NCBI GenBank assembly: GCA_958510875.1
Contig: OY294070.1
Span: forward strand, 113,936,703-114,000,702
Reading direction: 5' to 3'
DNA from: Endomychus coccineus
Lineage: Eukaryota; Arthropoda; Insecta; Coleoptera; Endomychidae
Length of the DNA stretch: 64,000 nt
Shown here: positions 22,016 to 33,100 of the stretch, one piece after another
How the letters are laid out: each line of letters opens with the position of its first letter
Numbering within the stretch: the first letter of the stretch is position 1
Made by a program: the position numbers and the translations under genes
The notes under the pieces: model-generated
What the model was told of the DNA's origin: nothing
Databases searched by the model: none
Seen by the model: only the letters and a program-made list of their open reading frames with translations

Positions 22016-22255
22016 ATTAACACTTTGTTTTAAATATTCGTCTTTACGTACGTTTCGGTCTCACGACCATCATCAGAAGACTCACTATGTCTAAAAAAGG
22101 GTTTACTAAAATTAATTATAGCACAAGCGTCCAAATCGCACAATTTAACTTCAATCAAAAGAGCCCACGCCGTCGAAACGAACAGAACTACGAATAATCT
22201 AAATTGTATCGTCAGTATTAAAGTATAAAAAATTTTTTTTTACTACAAAAAATTT
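21959..22255 (-). repeat. Penelope-like terminal repeat (5' copy, with ribozyme)
   Basis: Direct repeat of 19018-19267. It is the upstream one relative to the coding strand and keeps the hammerhead at 22040-22081. Confidence 0.85.
22040..22081 (-). ncRNA. hammerhead ribozyme (type I, minimal)
   Basis: On the minus strand, GTCTT (stem I, 5' side) is followed by CTGATGA, hairpin GGTC-GTGA-GACC (stem II), GAAA, a very short CGTACG stem III, a GTA cleavage triplet, and AAGAC, which pairs with GTCTT. All invariant core bases are present. Such minimal hammerheads in Penelope-like terminal repeats are established and can self-cleave, probably as dimers. Here it would process the 5' end of the element transcript. 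Confidence 0.85.
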
Positions 22256-22261
22256 TTAGAC

Positions 22262-22470
22262 AATTTTAGGCATATGGCTATCGACGGCAGTAATATTAGG
22301 AGGGTCCTTTCCTTGTGGACTCAAAGTGGAATTTGCTGCAAACATAACAGCATACTACACCCTGGGGTGTAGTAGCCCTTGTGCCATCATATTTCGTTAG
22401 AGAAGGGAATGAATGGGAACTGAAATTTCCACAAATTGCTTTGGCAAAAGTCCAAATCTAACGGGAGCCA
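22262..22470 (-). mobile_element. non-LTR retrotransposon fragment
   Basis: Diverged copy of 24798-25028: shared blocks include GGCATATGGCTAT, ACAGTAATATTAG, GTGGAATTTGCTG and AATTGCTTTGGC. It corresponds to the linker between endonuclease and reverse transcriptase. Broken. Confidence 0.6.
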
Positions 22471-23600
22471 TTCGGGCTACTAGCAAAATTACTGATACGC
22501 AGAGAAATAAAAGAATATATTTGAAAATACTACTTCACTTAATTTATTAATTAATTTGAATGTTTCCGTAACAATGATTATTATCAATAAGATAACTAAG
22601 TCTCTCACATTACCTGTCTCTTGACGTACTCGACACCGCTTGATATAAATAAAACTTATAAGAAATTTGAGCGAAAGAAACTGACCCAAAGGGGGATATG
22701 GTTCCGATGTCCTCTTTCCCCCTCGGTGGATTTGCCCGTGATTTGTATGCTGAGGTATTACCTCCTCTACCTACCCTGAGACCCGCCACTGATTAGAAGA
22801 TTCCTCATCTCTTCTGATCATTTATTTTGTATTGAATACAGTGATATGGAGGTAATCTCAAAATAGTATGTCCCCATTCGGCAGCTGATTCATCAATTAC
22901 ATAACTCTATGCTGTTTTTTTTAGGAAACATGCAAGTATATAATACTAGCATCAAAAGAAAGATGTTACTTACTTGTTAGAATTTGACGTTATGCTGTTT
23001 CATCATTCTTGTATTTCTCTGTTTCCCTTCAAGGCATTTGGCAATTTTTCCACTAGTTTGCTATTGTATAAAGCAGTATACAATATGATAAAGGTGTTCT
23101 GCTCAAATTTGGAAGCAATAAATTGGTCTTGAAAGTATTTTTAGTTCATTTCCCTATGATAATTTGGATTGCTAGGTTTTGAACCAAATGTAAAACCTCC
23201 TCGATTGCCAGCGTGCAATACTACATACCTGTAATAAAACTATTATTCCATTACCATCACAAAACTGATATGCTTTTAAAGACGTACCTCTTCCTATTGA
23301 CCCTTGTTCTTTTGACGCTGCCCTCATCCTATCATGTGTGGCCAACATTCTGGTTTTGAATTATCCACACTTCATCCAGAAATACAAGCTCAAAATCTTT
23401 TCTCTCTTGTTTATATTCGCTGAGACTCATTGGGTTACATTGAGTCTCAGGGGATATAAACAAATTCAAATAAATTGAATAAACGTATTTTTCTTGTGAA
23501 ACCTGTGTTTATATATGAAACATTAATCTAATATCGACAATGATTGGCGTATGTACTTAAATATTCGTACATGTTCTTTACCTGATCGTTACCTCATCAG
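22471..23600. other. no gene seen
   Basis: Short open frames only. Between 23270 and 23480 the text is slightly richer in C, with GAGACTCA repeated, but shows no recognisable function. Confidence 0.35.
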
Positions 23601-23614
23601 AATTGATTAGAATC

Positions 23615-25028
23615 TTATATATAAATAATAATAGTCAATGAATTCGTAAGTCTGACATAATCAATCTGACGAATAACTATTTTCGGGATTGAATCCAAGA
23701 GCTTCAGCGTATGTTTGGGGGACGAACTCCAAACATGCGAACAGTTTTCCAGGACAGATCGAATTTGTGCTTTGTAGATTATGAGAAGCTGCTGGAATTT
23801 GAAGTAGTTCATGGCACGGAATGGAAAACCAAGTTTTTGTGAAGTGATTTTTTTGAAAATGGACCTGATATGGTCGTCGTATGAGAGGGTGCTATTGGTG
23901 GTGATCCAAGCATATTAGAAATCACCTTCCTGGAGAAGAAGCAAGCTTGAATTATGGTTGCATTAACTACTAGATTATCAGATCCTCATTTCAAAATATT
24001 TGCCAAATCTCCATCAATTGCGTCAACCTGTCTCAGTTTCGCTCCTCTGACTTCACTGGATGGTATAGGGGCTCTAAATGAGAAATCGGTATGGAGTGTA
24101 CCATCATCTGCAAAGCTGTGACGTGACAAGTGGTCGTTTATATGGAGAAGAAACAAAGTTCGTATCAAGACCGTTTCCTGCGGAACACCAGCGTTGATAG
24201 CCATTGCATCGAAGGATACTACGTTCAACATCACATGAAGTGATGCATCTGAGAAAAAACTCAATAGTAAATGACAAAGTTGAGGCAGCAAACCATATGA
24301 CGGAAGTTTCCCAAGAAGGCTTTGGTACCAGACTCGTTAAAATTCTTTGGAGATATCCAATGCTACAGCCAGAGATTCCCCAAGTCTTTCAGTAGATTTC
24401 TGCCATACATGTGTTACGTAGGCAAGCAGGTCCCCTGTTGATCACAGCTGACGAGAGCCATATTGCCGGTCATTCACGATTTCAGACCTCTCTAGGTATT
24501 GAATGAGCTTGATGTTGATTGCTTCCTTCATCACTTCATTGATCACATATAATAGTGAAATGGGTCCATAATTATTGGAAGAAGCCTTCTTTGATTTTTC
24601 GAATTGGTTGGACTCTAGCTGTCTTCCAGCTGGAAGGAAACACACCAAAATAGTATGAAAAGCTAAACAACGTGCAGAAAACTGGTGGTAATTCAGGCGC
24701 ACAGTCCTTGAGAACGACATGTGGAAATCCATCTGGCCCCATAGACTTTTTGGTATCCTAATCAAGCATCATGCGCCTGATTGTGTGCTGACGAAAGATA
24801 ATTTCAGGCATATGGCTATTGATGACAGTAATATTAGAAGGGTTCTTCCCTTGTGGATCCGAAGTGGAATTGGCGGAAAAAATTCCAGCTAAAAAGTTGG
24901 CTTTTTCTTGTGGTATAGTAGCCAGTCTGTTATCATCTTTAGTTAGGGGTGAGAATGAACTGAAAGTCAAATTTCGACCAATTGCTTTGGCTAAAGTCCG
25001 AAACGACGGGAGCCATTGGGGCATTTGA
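23615..25028 (-). mobile_element. non-LTR retrotransposon (Jockey/CR1-like), decayed
   Basis: Read on the minus strand from 25028 down: LAKAIGRNLTFSSFSPL and LAGIFSANSTSDPQG (pre-RT linker); NNYGPISLLYVINEVMKEAI and NDRQYGSRQ (RT motifs 0-2); then, after frameshifts, INAGVPQETVL, LFLLHINDHLS and HSFADDGTLHTDF (RT motifs B and C; the catalytic FADD is present). Last comes YKAQIRSVLENCSHVWSSSP with LKLLDSIP (post-RT). It is interrupted by stops and small deletions. Related pieces lie at 22262, 34085 and 61877. Confidence 0.85.
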
Positions 25029-25239
25029 TAAGCTTTGATCCTATTTTGGCATTATATGACTCTTCAGGAGCGTTTATTGTACGTTTTTCTGGATTCAAAA
25101 TAGTTTGTTCCAGTTTCCAGACATGAGTTACCGCGTCAAGAACGGCATGCTGTTTGTTTTGACAGCTGAATACGCCGCAGTATACCTATTAGCTTGAGTG
25201 GGTTTTTTGTGTATGGCGAAAGCCAAGTGAACACTATTT

Positions 25240-25890
25240 TCTATAATGTTATTATCAAGGACATATACAGAGAAAAAAATGTATTCTCCGGCGGATCCAG
25301 CTACACCATTTAATTATGAATTAACTCTATTTAATAAACTTGTTTATAGATTATTGAGCGTCCCTTTGAGTCAACAAAATTTTAACACGAAGTTGAGAAA
25401 CTTCGGCAAACATCGTTGGACAAAATATGATTATGACAAATCTTTGATCAATAATTTAATTTCTAAACCAAAAAAGACAAATCCGATTGTGAGTCGAGTT
25501 CAAAATGCTATGTGAGTCAAACTAGAAAGAACATATTGACTCGGCATTTAGAATTTTGCCCATATAAAGAACAATAAGGGTGAAAAAAAACGTTAGCTGA
25601 ATTTCAATACAGGCTACACCATTTCTCAAGAAAGTTTATCACTGTTGAAACACAGTACGGGCAAATATCTAAGTTATTTAGAAGAGATGGAAAGGTATAA
25701 ACGAAAAAGCAATTCATTAAATTCCGATTTATCTCCAGCTGAGGGTAATCCTTTGTTTGCATTAATATCCCCAAATTATATTTGAACAGGCACATTTTGA
25801 TTTATAATTTAGTTAACTTTGATGATGGCTACTTGTTAGCCGAAATGTCTTCAGTACTTTAACATTATTTTTAGTGGATAGGGGTGACAA
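25240..25890 (+). mobile_element. Penelope-like 3' fragment, copy B
   Basis: It includes an upstream N-terminal-like segment (FNYELTLFNKLVYRLLSVPLS near 25310) and, after a frameshift near 25515, the C-terminal tail seen in copy A: TISQESLSLLKHSTGKYLSYL, then KSNSLNSD, then PAEGNPLFAL. The TTGATGA-GGCTA-CTTGT-TAGCC-GAAA sequence at about 25829-25853 is a degenerate hammerhead core. Confidence 0.7.
25827..25862 (+). ncRNA. degenerate hammerhead ribozyme motif
   Basis: A perfect 5-bp stem II (GGCTA/TAGCC) lies between TTGATGA and GAAA. The first core base is T instead of C, which should cripple it. A diverged version is at about 59553-59580. Confidence 0.45.
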
Positions 25891-26300
25891 TTTTTTATTC
25901 ACAGCGTTATACTGTATCGACAGTGTGAACTCTCTTATGATTTATTAGCTTCTATTAAGTAGACTGAGATACTAAGCAATACTGATTTAAATCAAGATGC
26001 ACAACAATTACAAATATTATTCCTTACAATATATTCATTCCCGATTTACAGTTGATGAGAGCTCAAGTTGATGAACAGTGTTTTCTGAATAGAGTACAAC
26101 CTAATTTATTGTAAATTCAGCATCGAACGTTTGCCCACGCATTATACAATAGTTCCTAAAATGACTGAAACTTGTTTCGCATGTAGAAAATCAATATTTT
26201 TTAAGATATTTTGTTAAGACGTGAGAGCAAATTGTAGTGTTGTGAAAATGAGGGACGAGAGAACCTTCCTACTATAGTGTTCTAATGATAATAGACCACC
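25891..26300. other. no gene seen
   Basis: AT-rich, nothing recognised. Confidence 0.4.
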
Positions 26301-26306
26301 TCGTGA

Positions 26307-26831
26307 GCATCCCAGAGAGATGTTAAGATAGAGAGCCAAAGAGTTCTATATATAGAGTAGACAACTAAGCCTTCTACTGGTATCTTAACGGACATTCTGT
26401 CCTTCTCGCACATGTACTGCGCTCTCTTTCGCACGATGGGCGCGCGTTATACTTATTCTTGTATTCTTATACTCTTTGTGATAGAACGGAAGACCGTGTG
26501 AGTGATAGAGCACTAACATGTGCGAGAAGGACAGAATGTCCGACTAGTTACCAGCGCTTCCCTATGCTTAACACACTACTTGTCTACTCTATATATAGAA
26601 CTCTTTGTAGAGAGCGCGAGAGACTATTTTAGTGAACGAGCTCAAGATATGGTTCCACTACTCCTCAACAGCTTATATGGTATACTAAAGTCGATATTTA
26701 GTGAAGAGAGGATGAATCTTCTAGCTGTTATTTCGCTTAACCTCGGTCATTGTTTTAATGGTTAATTAATGCTTATGGCGCTAGCGCACTCTATCCTTAC
26801 ATCTCTCTGGAGCATCATCTAGTGACATCAT
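26307..26831. repeat. long imperfect foldback hairpin
   Basis: Nested inverted matches: 26340-26364 with 26580-26604 (perfect, 25 bp, around CTATATATAG); 26389-26414 with 26517-26542 (perfect, 26 bp); and an outer imperfect pair CATCCCAGAGAGATGTTAAG (about 26306) with the complement of 26805-26825. The central loop is near 26430-26510. An 81-codon open frame at 26520-26765 lies inside one arm and is not supported as a gene. Likely a foldback element or other hairpin-forming repeat. Confidence 0.8.
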
Positions 26832-27120
26832 AGAATAATATTCTGGCATAAGCTCAATCCTTTGAGGCACAGAACATTGAATTATCAAATAGAAGTAAAT
26901 TAAAATACGGATACTGTGTAGCTACGATTCTGTACACTTTTTTTTACTGAGACTGTGATTCTATTTGTAACCGAAACTACCGCAATGGAAATGAAATAAA
27001 CACCTTAGAGAATTTAGTTGGTACTGCTCATGCCTCCAACGTAGAACACCTCCGTTTTGAACATTGCAGGTTTTCCTCTCTTGTAGTCAAAGTGTAGAAA
27101 AAAACACAAAACAGATTCAA
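26832..27120. other. no gene seen
   Basis: Downstream flank of the minus-strand gene ending at 27138. Nothing recognised. Confidence 0.4.
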
Positions 27121-27125
27121 AACAG

Positions 27126-27131
27126 TTTATT
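27126..27131 (-). promoter_or_regulatory. poly(A) signal AATAAA
   Basis: AATAAA on the minus strand, 6 bases beyond the stop codon at 27140-27138. A short 3' UTR would follow. Confidence 0.5.
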
Positions 27132-27137
27132 TGTGTT

Positions 27138-30100
27138 CTAGGAGAACAGTGAAGACAGAAATTGTTTTGTTTCTGCCACTGTTGAAGATATTTTACTCAC
27201 ATCAGTACCGTCACTATTCTGGTTTACTGATACATGCGTATTTGATTTCAACTTGACGAAAAGGTAAGAGTAAATTGGATGGATAAAGGTTAGGAACTTA
27301 TGCAGAAGTATCAGAACCACCTTCATAAATAAATTTACATCTTGTTTTTGTACTAGTTCCACTATGGTTGTTAAAGACTGTACATAATCTCCTCGAAATA
27401 TGGATTCCAACAGTAACCTTAGATCGCTTAAGTAATTGAAAATTGATGGCGATGCAGTCGATTTAACTGAAACAAGTTAAATATTCAATACTTACTTATA
27501 TTTGAGTATATTTGATGATAAAATAAAAATTGTTACATTCAATTCTGAATAATTAATGTAAACAAGTTTTTTAACAACCTTTTTGCATTCTTAAAGCTGC
27601 GAGTTAACTAAAGCTAATTGCAAAATTATGTTCGAAAATGTTAGAAATCAATCCAAATGTGGTATAAATTTAATGATGGGTATAGACAATGGTTTGGGTG
27701 TGAGGTTATTGACAAAATTGTTGAATTATAGAGGGCAAGGTGAAAGGTCCCTGAAAAATAAAATAAATGGCGCCATAATCGAAAATCCCATGTGACATTT
27801 GTGATGTACCATCCTTAACTAGAACGCATTAAAATTTCCAGACGGATATGTCATTCAGTTCTGTTTTGACACCCATCGAAAGCAAGCTACCTTTAAGATT
27901 TTTGTAAACATGGGAAAAAGTGAATTTCGCGTCTTCATTGAACATTGTTTTTCACGTGATAAAACATTACGCAAACCAAAGTATCGCTTGTTAAACATTA
28001 TGAGCACTCTCTACCATCGATTGAATCGATTAACAAGTCGTCATCGTAGTATTAGAGTGTTCTAAGTCCATTTTTCAACATTTCGGAGGTAGGTACGTCA
28101 TTTTTCTTCTAAAAATTAGCTTGATCTATATCCAGTAAAATAATTTAATATTTCGCATCAGGAAAATGAATATTTCATTAAATTTGTGCTATATCCACTG
28201 CAGTATTCAGTATTTGAAGTATTAGAATTAACCATATCCACTTTGAATCCATATCCTCAATGATTCTCACATTTTCGCAGAATTAAGATATGCTATGTAC
28301 ATTTATCAAAATAAATACATGATCGACAGGTGTGAAAAAACACATCAAGAGAACCCCAGCTGTTAGAAAGAGAACACAAAATGATAATAGTCGGAGGAAA
28401 TACTCATACGAATATTTTCTTTATATTAGAGGAGTTAAAATTAGAGTAAGTCAACATTTTTTTTCAACACCCCCAATATTAGCAAAACCAGGATTTATTA
28501 TTTGCAATGCAATATGGCATGAAATGTTACGCGCTAGAAGTGGAGTCCATATTGCGTTGAAAAGCGTTATATAGGACAACTCACTAATAACAAAATTGAT
28601 ATTGTGGTCTGACAACTGCGTCTCACAGAACAAAAGTTCAATAATGTCGTTCAGCCTCCAGCACTTTTTAAATTCACCATTATCGAGCAACCTGAAATCA
28701 ATAGAACAAAAATTCAGTGAACCAGGTCATAGTAATGATCAAGAAATTGATTCGGCTCAAAATTTAGATATTTGGAGCCCATTAACTTCAATAAGATTGT
28801 TGTTGAAAATACCACATTCTTGGAAGTTGGAATTTAAAGTATTGCAGATGACAACTGCAGAGTATAAAAATTTTCAGGCTAAGGCAGAAAGTCTCACCTA
28901 CAATAAAATACCTTTCACGAAAGTGAAACACCATTCACAATAATGAATGTACTTTAAATATAAAATTTAGAGGAGCATTCGAAGGGAATTTCACTGAAAT
29001 AAAATTGAATCATAATCTGAAGAAAGTTAGAAACCAAGATTCCCGTATATGGGCATTTCCTGTGAATATTCCAGAGATGAATTTGATTCCAAAAATTTGA
29101 GATCTGAAAAGGAAACATCTTACAGAAATGCTACCGTATCTTCCAGAGGAGGAAAGACTCTTCTACAATGCTATATTGAAGACTAATACAAAAAGTGATA
29201 AATCTATCGAGGACTAAAAAAGTATCAGAAATAAGAAGAAAATAAGCACGCCGAAAATTTCGAAAGAAAAAGAGAACAAGACTTTAATAAAGAAGAGAGG
29301 AAATAGATGTCAGTCAAAGAAAAAAAATCTTAGCAATTTGAAATGAGGGATTTCAGTAGGAATTGAACTGAACACTGAACACATTGTTCATTTCATGTAC
29401 TTTTATAAGTTTTATCTGATGTTTTGTCCATTAAAATCAATAAAAAAATTCAAAATATCATGTTGTTCCAAATCCTCAATTCTTGTTCTATATCCCACCA
29501 ATTTCCAGGATAGGCAGCAAATTGGTTAGCTTGTTCTATATCCAAAAAGATTCCTTAATATAATTCGAATTATATGTCCGATTGAGAAATGGTGAGTTCT
29601 GAAACAGGATCTAATAATTTTTGTCAATAATCACCTCCAATCAGAACTCAATCGATATCATGATTTTGAAGATATGCAGTTTCTAACTTCTTTTGCCTTT
29701 TTCTCAGTTCGTGTTTTGACGGACATAGAACACATTAATAACTAAGGTGACGAAGTGGTTTACTGATTTTCGTTGTGGTAGCATTACCACAAAGGACGCC
29801 GAATGTTCTGGTCGTCCAATTGAGGTTACAACGCCAGAAATCGTCGATAAAATCCATGGTATGATATTCGACGATCGACGAGTTATAGTGCACGAGATTG
29901 CTGAGGCTGTGGACATCTCAACCGAACGGGTACGAAACATTTTGCACAAATTTTTAAATATGAGAAAGCTATCTGCTAAATGGGTGTCGTATTTGCTCTC
30001 TTTTGACAATAAGCGCGATCGCATGACAACTTCAAAAGAGTGTTTGGCGATGTTCAGGCGCGATAATTCCCGGCGAATCGAAGCCGAAAAAGGTAAAAGT

Positions 30101-33100
30101 GGGCTTATCGACCAGCAAAGTCATGGTGACAGTTTTAGGGATGCACACGGTATCCAGGCGCGGATCTGGGAAGATTTTTCGGGGGGGGGGGGGGGGGGGT
30201 GGTAAATAATTTTATCACTGAATCCTGAATCATTCGTTTTTAAAAAATAACAAAAAACTCTTAAAACATAAAAATAAGAAAAAAAAAATACAAAAATAAA
30301 CTTAAAAATCACAAATAGGTTTATCTTGATTACTTAATCATAAACTCACATTTTCTTTGGTATGCGTTAGCAAATCTGTCTATAATTTTTTCGACGTCAA
30401 CATCAAAGTCCCGATGGATATGCAAAAGAGCTAATCCATTTAATCTTTCTTCTCCCATTCGTGACCGCAGCCAAGTTTTTAAACGACGCAATGCCGAAAA
30501 GCTTCTTTCTGCGGTAGCAACACTTACTGGCATAGTACATAAAACTTTCAAAATTAATTTAATAGTTGGATAGATGTCATGATTGCATTTATTGAAAAGA
30601 ACAATAGCTGTATCTTTATTTTTATTGACTTCATTTGTGTCAAAATTGTTAAACTGTGATTGCCATAATTCAATTTCTACTTTTAACAAATCTTTATACA
30701 AATATTTTTTTTTCCATTTTTGTATTTTTTTTCTTCTATATATAAACTTGTGTTGTGCCGTGTGCCGCCATCACTCGGGGGGGGGGGGGGTAATTACCCT
30801 ATTACCCCCCCCCCCCTTGTATCCGCGCCTGACGGTATCGTCCATATCGATCACCTTGAAAAAGGGCAACACGATCACCGGCGTATATTATGCGGAGCTG
30901 CTGGATCGATTCGACGCCGATTTGAAGCGAAAGCGGCCGCATTTGGTAAAGGATAAAGTGCTCTTTCATCAGGACAACGCACAGGTCCGCAGTTGCAATG
31001 TCAAAATTGCATGAATTGCGCTACAAATTGGTTTGTCATCCACCATATTCTCTGGATTCAGCCCCCGCGATTTTATCTATTTCCAAACTTGAAGAAATGG
31101 CTCGGCGGAAAGAGATTTGGATCCTATTTTGAAGAATCGCCGAAATCGTATTATTTGCAAGGGATCGAAAATTAGAAAACGTTGGAAGAAGTGTATCGGG
31201 CTACAAGGAGATTATGTTGAGAAATAAAATAAGTTTTGACCAACTAAATCATTTCTTGTTTCATTTTTCATGAACTTTTCGCCTTGCCCTCGTTAGGTAT
31301 CGCTTTGATAGTTCAATATTATGATACTATAGTGTTTTGGCAGTGACGGCTCGTGAACTTTTTGAGAGAGGAGGCTGGACATAAAACGTTTTGGTAAAAA
31401 TATACTATATTCAGTCAATTAATTTAACCTTCGCGCAGCGACCGTACCAGCTACTTCAGTGACAAAATTAATTGTTACCCAGCAAGAACCAACGTGGAGG
31501 TATAGAGTTTCTCTTGCCCACAAATTTTGTTTCGTTCGTTTTTTGTTATTTTTTTTTTTGGATAGTTAATTTTTTTCTTTTTTTTTTTGAATTTTTCATA
31601 TTTCGTTTTTTTTTATTAATTTTATCAACTTTTTTATATATTAACGAAATTCTACGGTCTTTAATTTGCGAAAAATGATCAATAATATTATCATAAAATG
31701 TATCATTATGTTTTAAGTGTTTTACTAAATCTTTTTCAGTAGATATTAAACTAAAATTGTATAAACGATTCTGGTTCATTGTATTTCGCATGTATGTTTT
31801 AATTCGTTTGAGAGTAGAAAATGATCTCTCCACCGATGCCGACGTGACAGGAATGGTGACTGTCAAATAAAGTAGTTTATAAAACTGAGGTAAGACTTGT
31901 TGCAAATCATTATCTATCATATATTTTATCATATCGGCGTGACTGTCGTACCTACTGGCCTAAAATATCTTTATCCCAGTATACAACGCATAATTCATTG
32001 CGCAGCGCTATTTTATCGAAAAAATTATATTTTAGAACTAAATTATCTGAAAGTGTATTGAGAAACTCTTTTGAAAAAGATTAGAAAAATCTTCCATTCG
32101 TCAAATCGAAAAACTTCAATTCATGTAAATCGGAAAATCGAATCTCAATATTTGACCTTTAATAGTATCTAAAATTTTATAAAAAAGTTGTTTATAATGT
32201 AGTTTCTTGTCTACCAAATTATATGTTTTCCTCCTTTTCACGGGAGAAGCCTCATCAGTTGAATAATTTCCAAATAAAATATTAAAATGAAATTCTGTAT
32301 AACGGAAACTTGAAATTTTATGAATGAGATGTTTTAAACGATCTCTTGAATGAATTATATTAGTGAATTTATGTTGTAAAATTTGAAAAATAAGATCAGT
32401 TTGTTCAAATTTTAATTTAAAAGTGTCAAGAAAAAATAAAAATTCTTCATTTTCTAAATAAGATTTTAAACCAACAGCAGCATTTAATGAAACCTGATCT
32501 GTTGAAAAGTCATCACTGTTTAATATAAAATCAAATGGTTCAATTGATTTGTCTTTATTTTTATGGATGGTAAACTAAACATTGCACGTGATGTAAAATT
32601 CCATCGAGTTCGAGTATTACAGGGAATTCTGTTTCCTACTATGTTATTTAAAACTTACGTTCGTTTGTTTGAAGACCGTTTAAATGTCCCGCCATTACAG
32701 ATGCCGTCATAAGTCTGATTTATTCGCAAAGTCGAATCGTTGGAATGTTTCCATTAAAAAATTGAATAAATTGACCGCTGTTCTTCCCGAACTAACATCG
32801 TAGAACCCTAAAAATCTGTCCACTAGTTGTCCATTTTTACAATTAATAATTTACCGAACAGACGAACTCTAATCTAACCTTATTTCGCGTGGTGTCACTC
32901 AACCATTATACTCGCATAAAAATAAACAAGCACTGACGCAACACACATGTGTCGTATTCCGTACCACACCAACTGTACTGAACTTAAAGGCGGGCGGCAG
33001 GCTAGCCTCCAGAGGGTGTTGCCATTTCCGCTGTTTCACGCTATTCGGCGATTGACTGGTCGGAAAAACGGCAACTGTGTTGAACAACACATGCTCAGCG

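Larger units (their letters stand above)
19018..22255 (-). mobile_element. Penelope-like retroelement, nearly complete
   Basis: Two direct terminal repeats of about 250-290 bp (19018-19267 and 21959-22255) flank one long minus-strand coding region at 22015-19511. The repeats share AAGATTCTTGACCCAGTATG, CGGGAAATAGGTCACATTAA and AAAGAGCCCACGCCGTCGAA. The downstream (19.0 kb) repeat lacks 35-40 bases that in the other repeat hold the hammerhead ribozyme. Sequence identity between repeats is high, so the insertion looks fairly young. Confidence 0.9.
29690..31240 (+). mobile_element. mariner transposon, split by a hAT insertion
   Basis: The N-terminal half (29747-30154) encodes WFTDFRCGSITTKDAECSGRP (HTH linker), VDKIHGMIFDDRRVIVHEIA and ISTERVRNILHKFLNMRKL. 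After the hAT at 30155-30831 the catalytic half resumes: NTITGVYYAELLDRF, VLFHQDNAQ (second Asp), then, with frameshifts, LFPNLKKWLGGKRFGS and RWKKCIGLQGDYVEK. It matches the usual mariner layout. The 5' end is incomplete. Stops and frameshifts in the second half make it inactive. Confidence 0.85.

Noticed and set aside
26520..26765. 81-codon plus-strand frame that looked a little like the helical domain
   Set aside because: It lies inside the arm of the foldback hairpin and lacks proper splice sites and the family residues.
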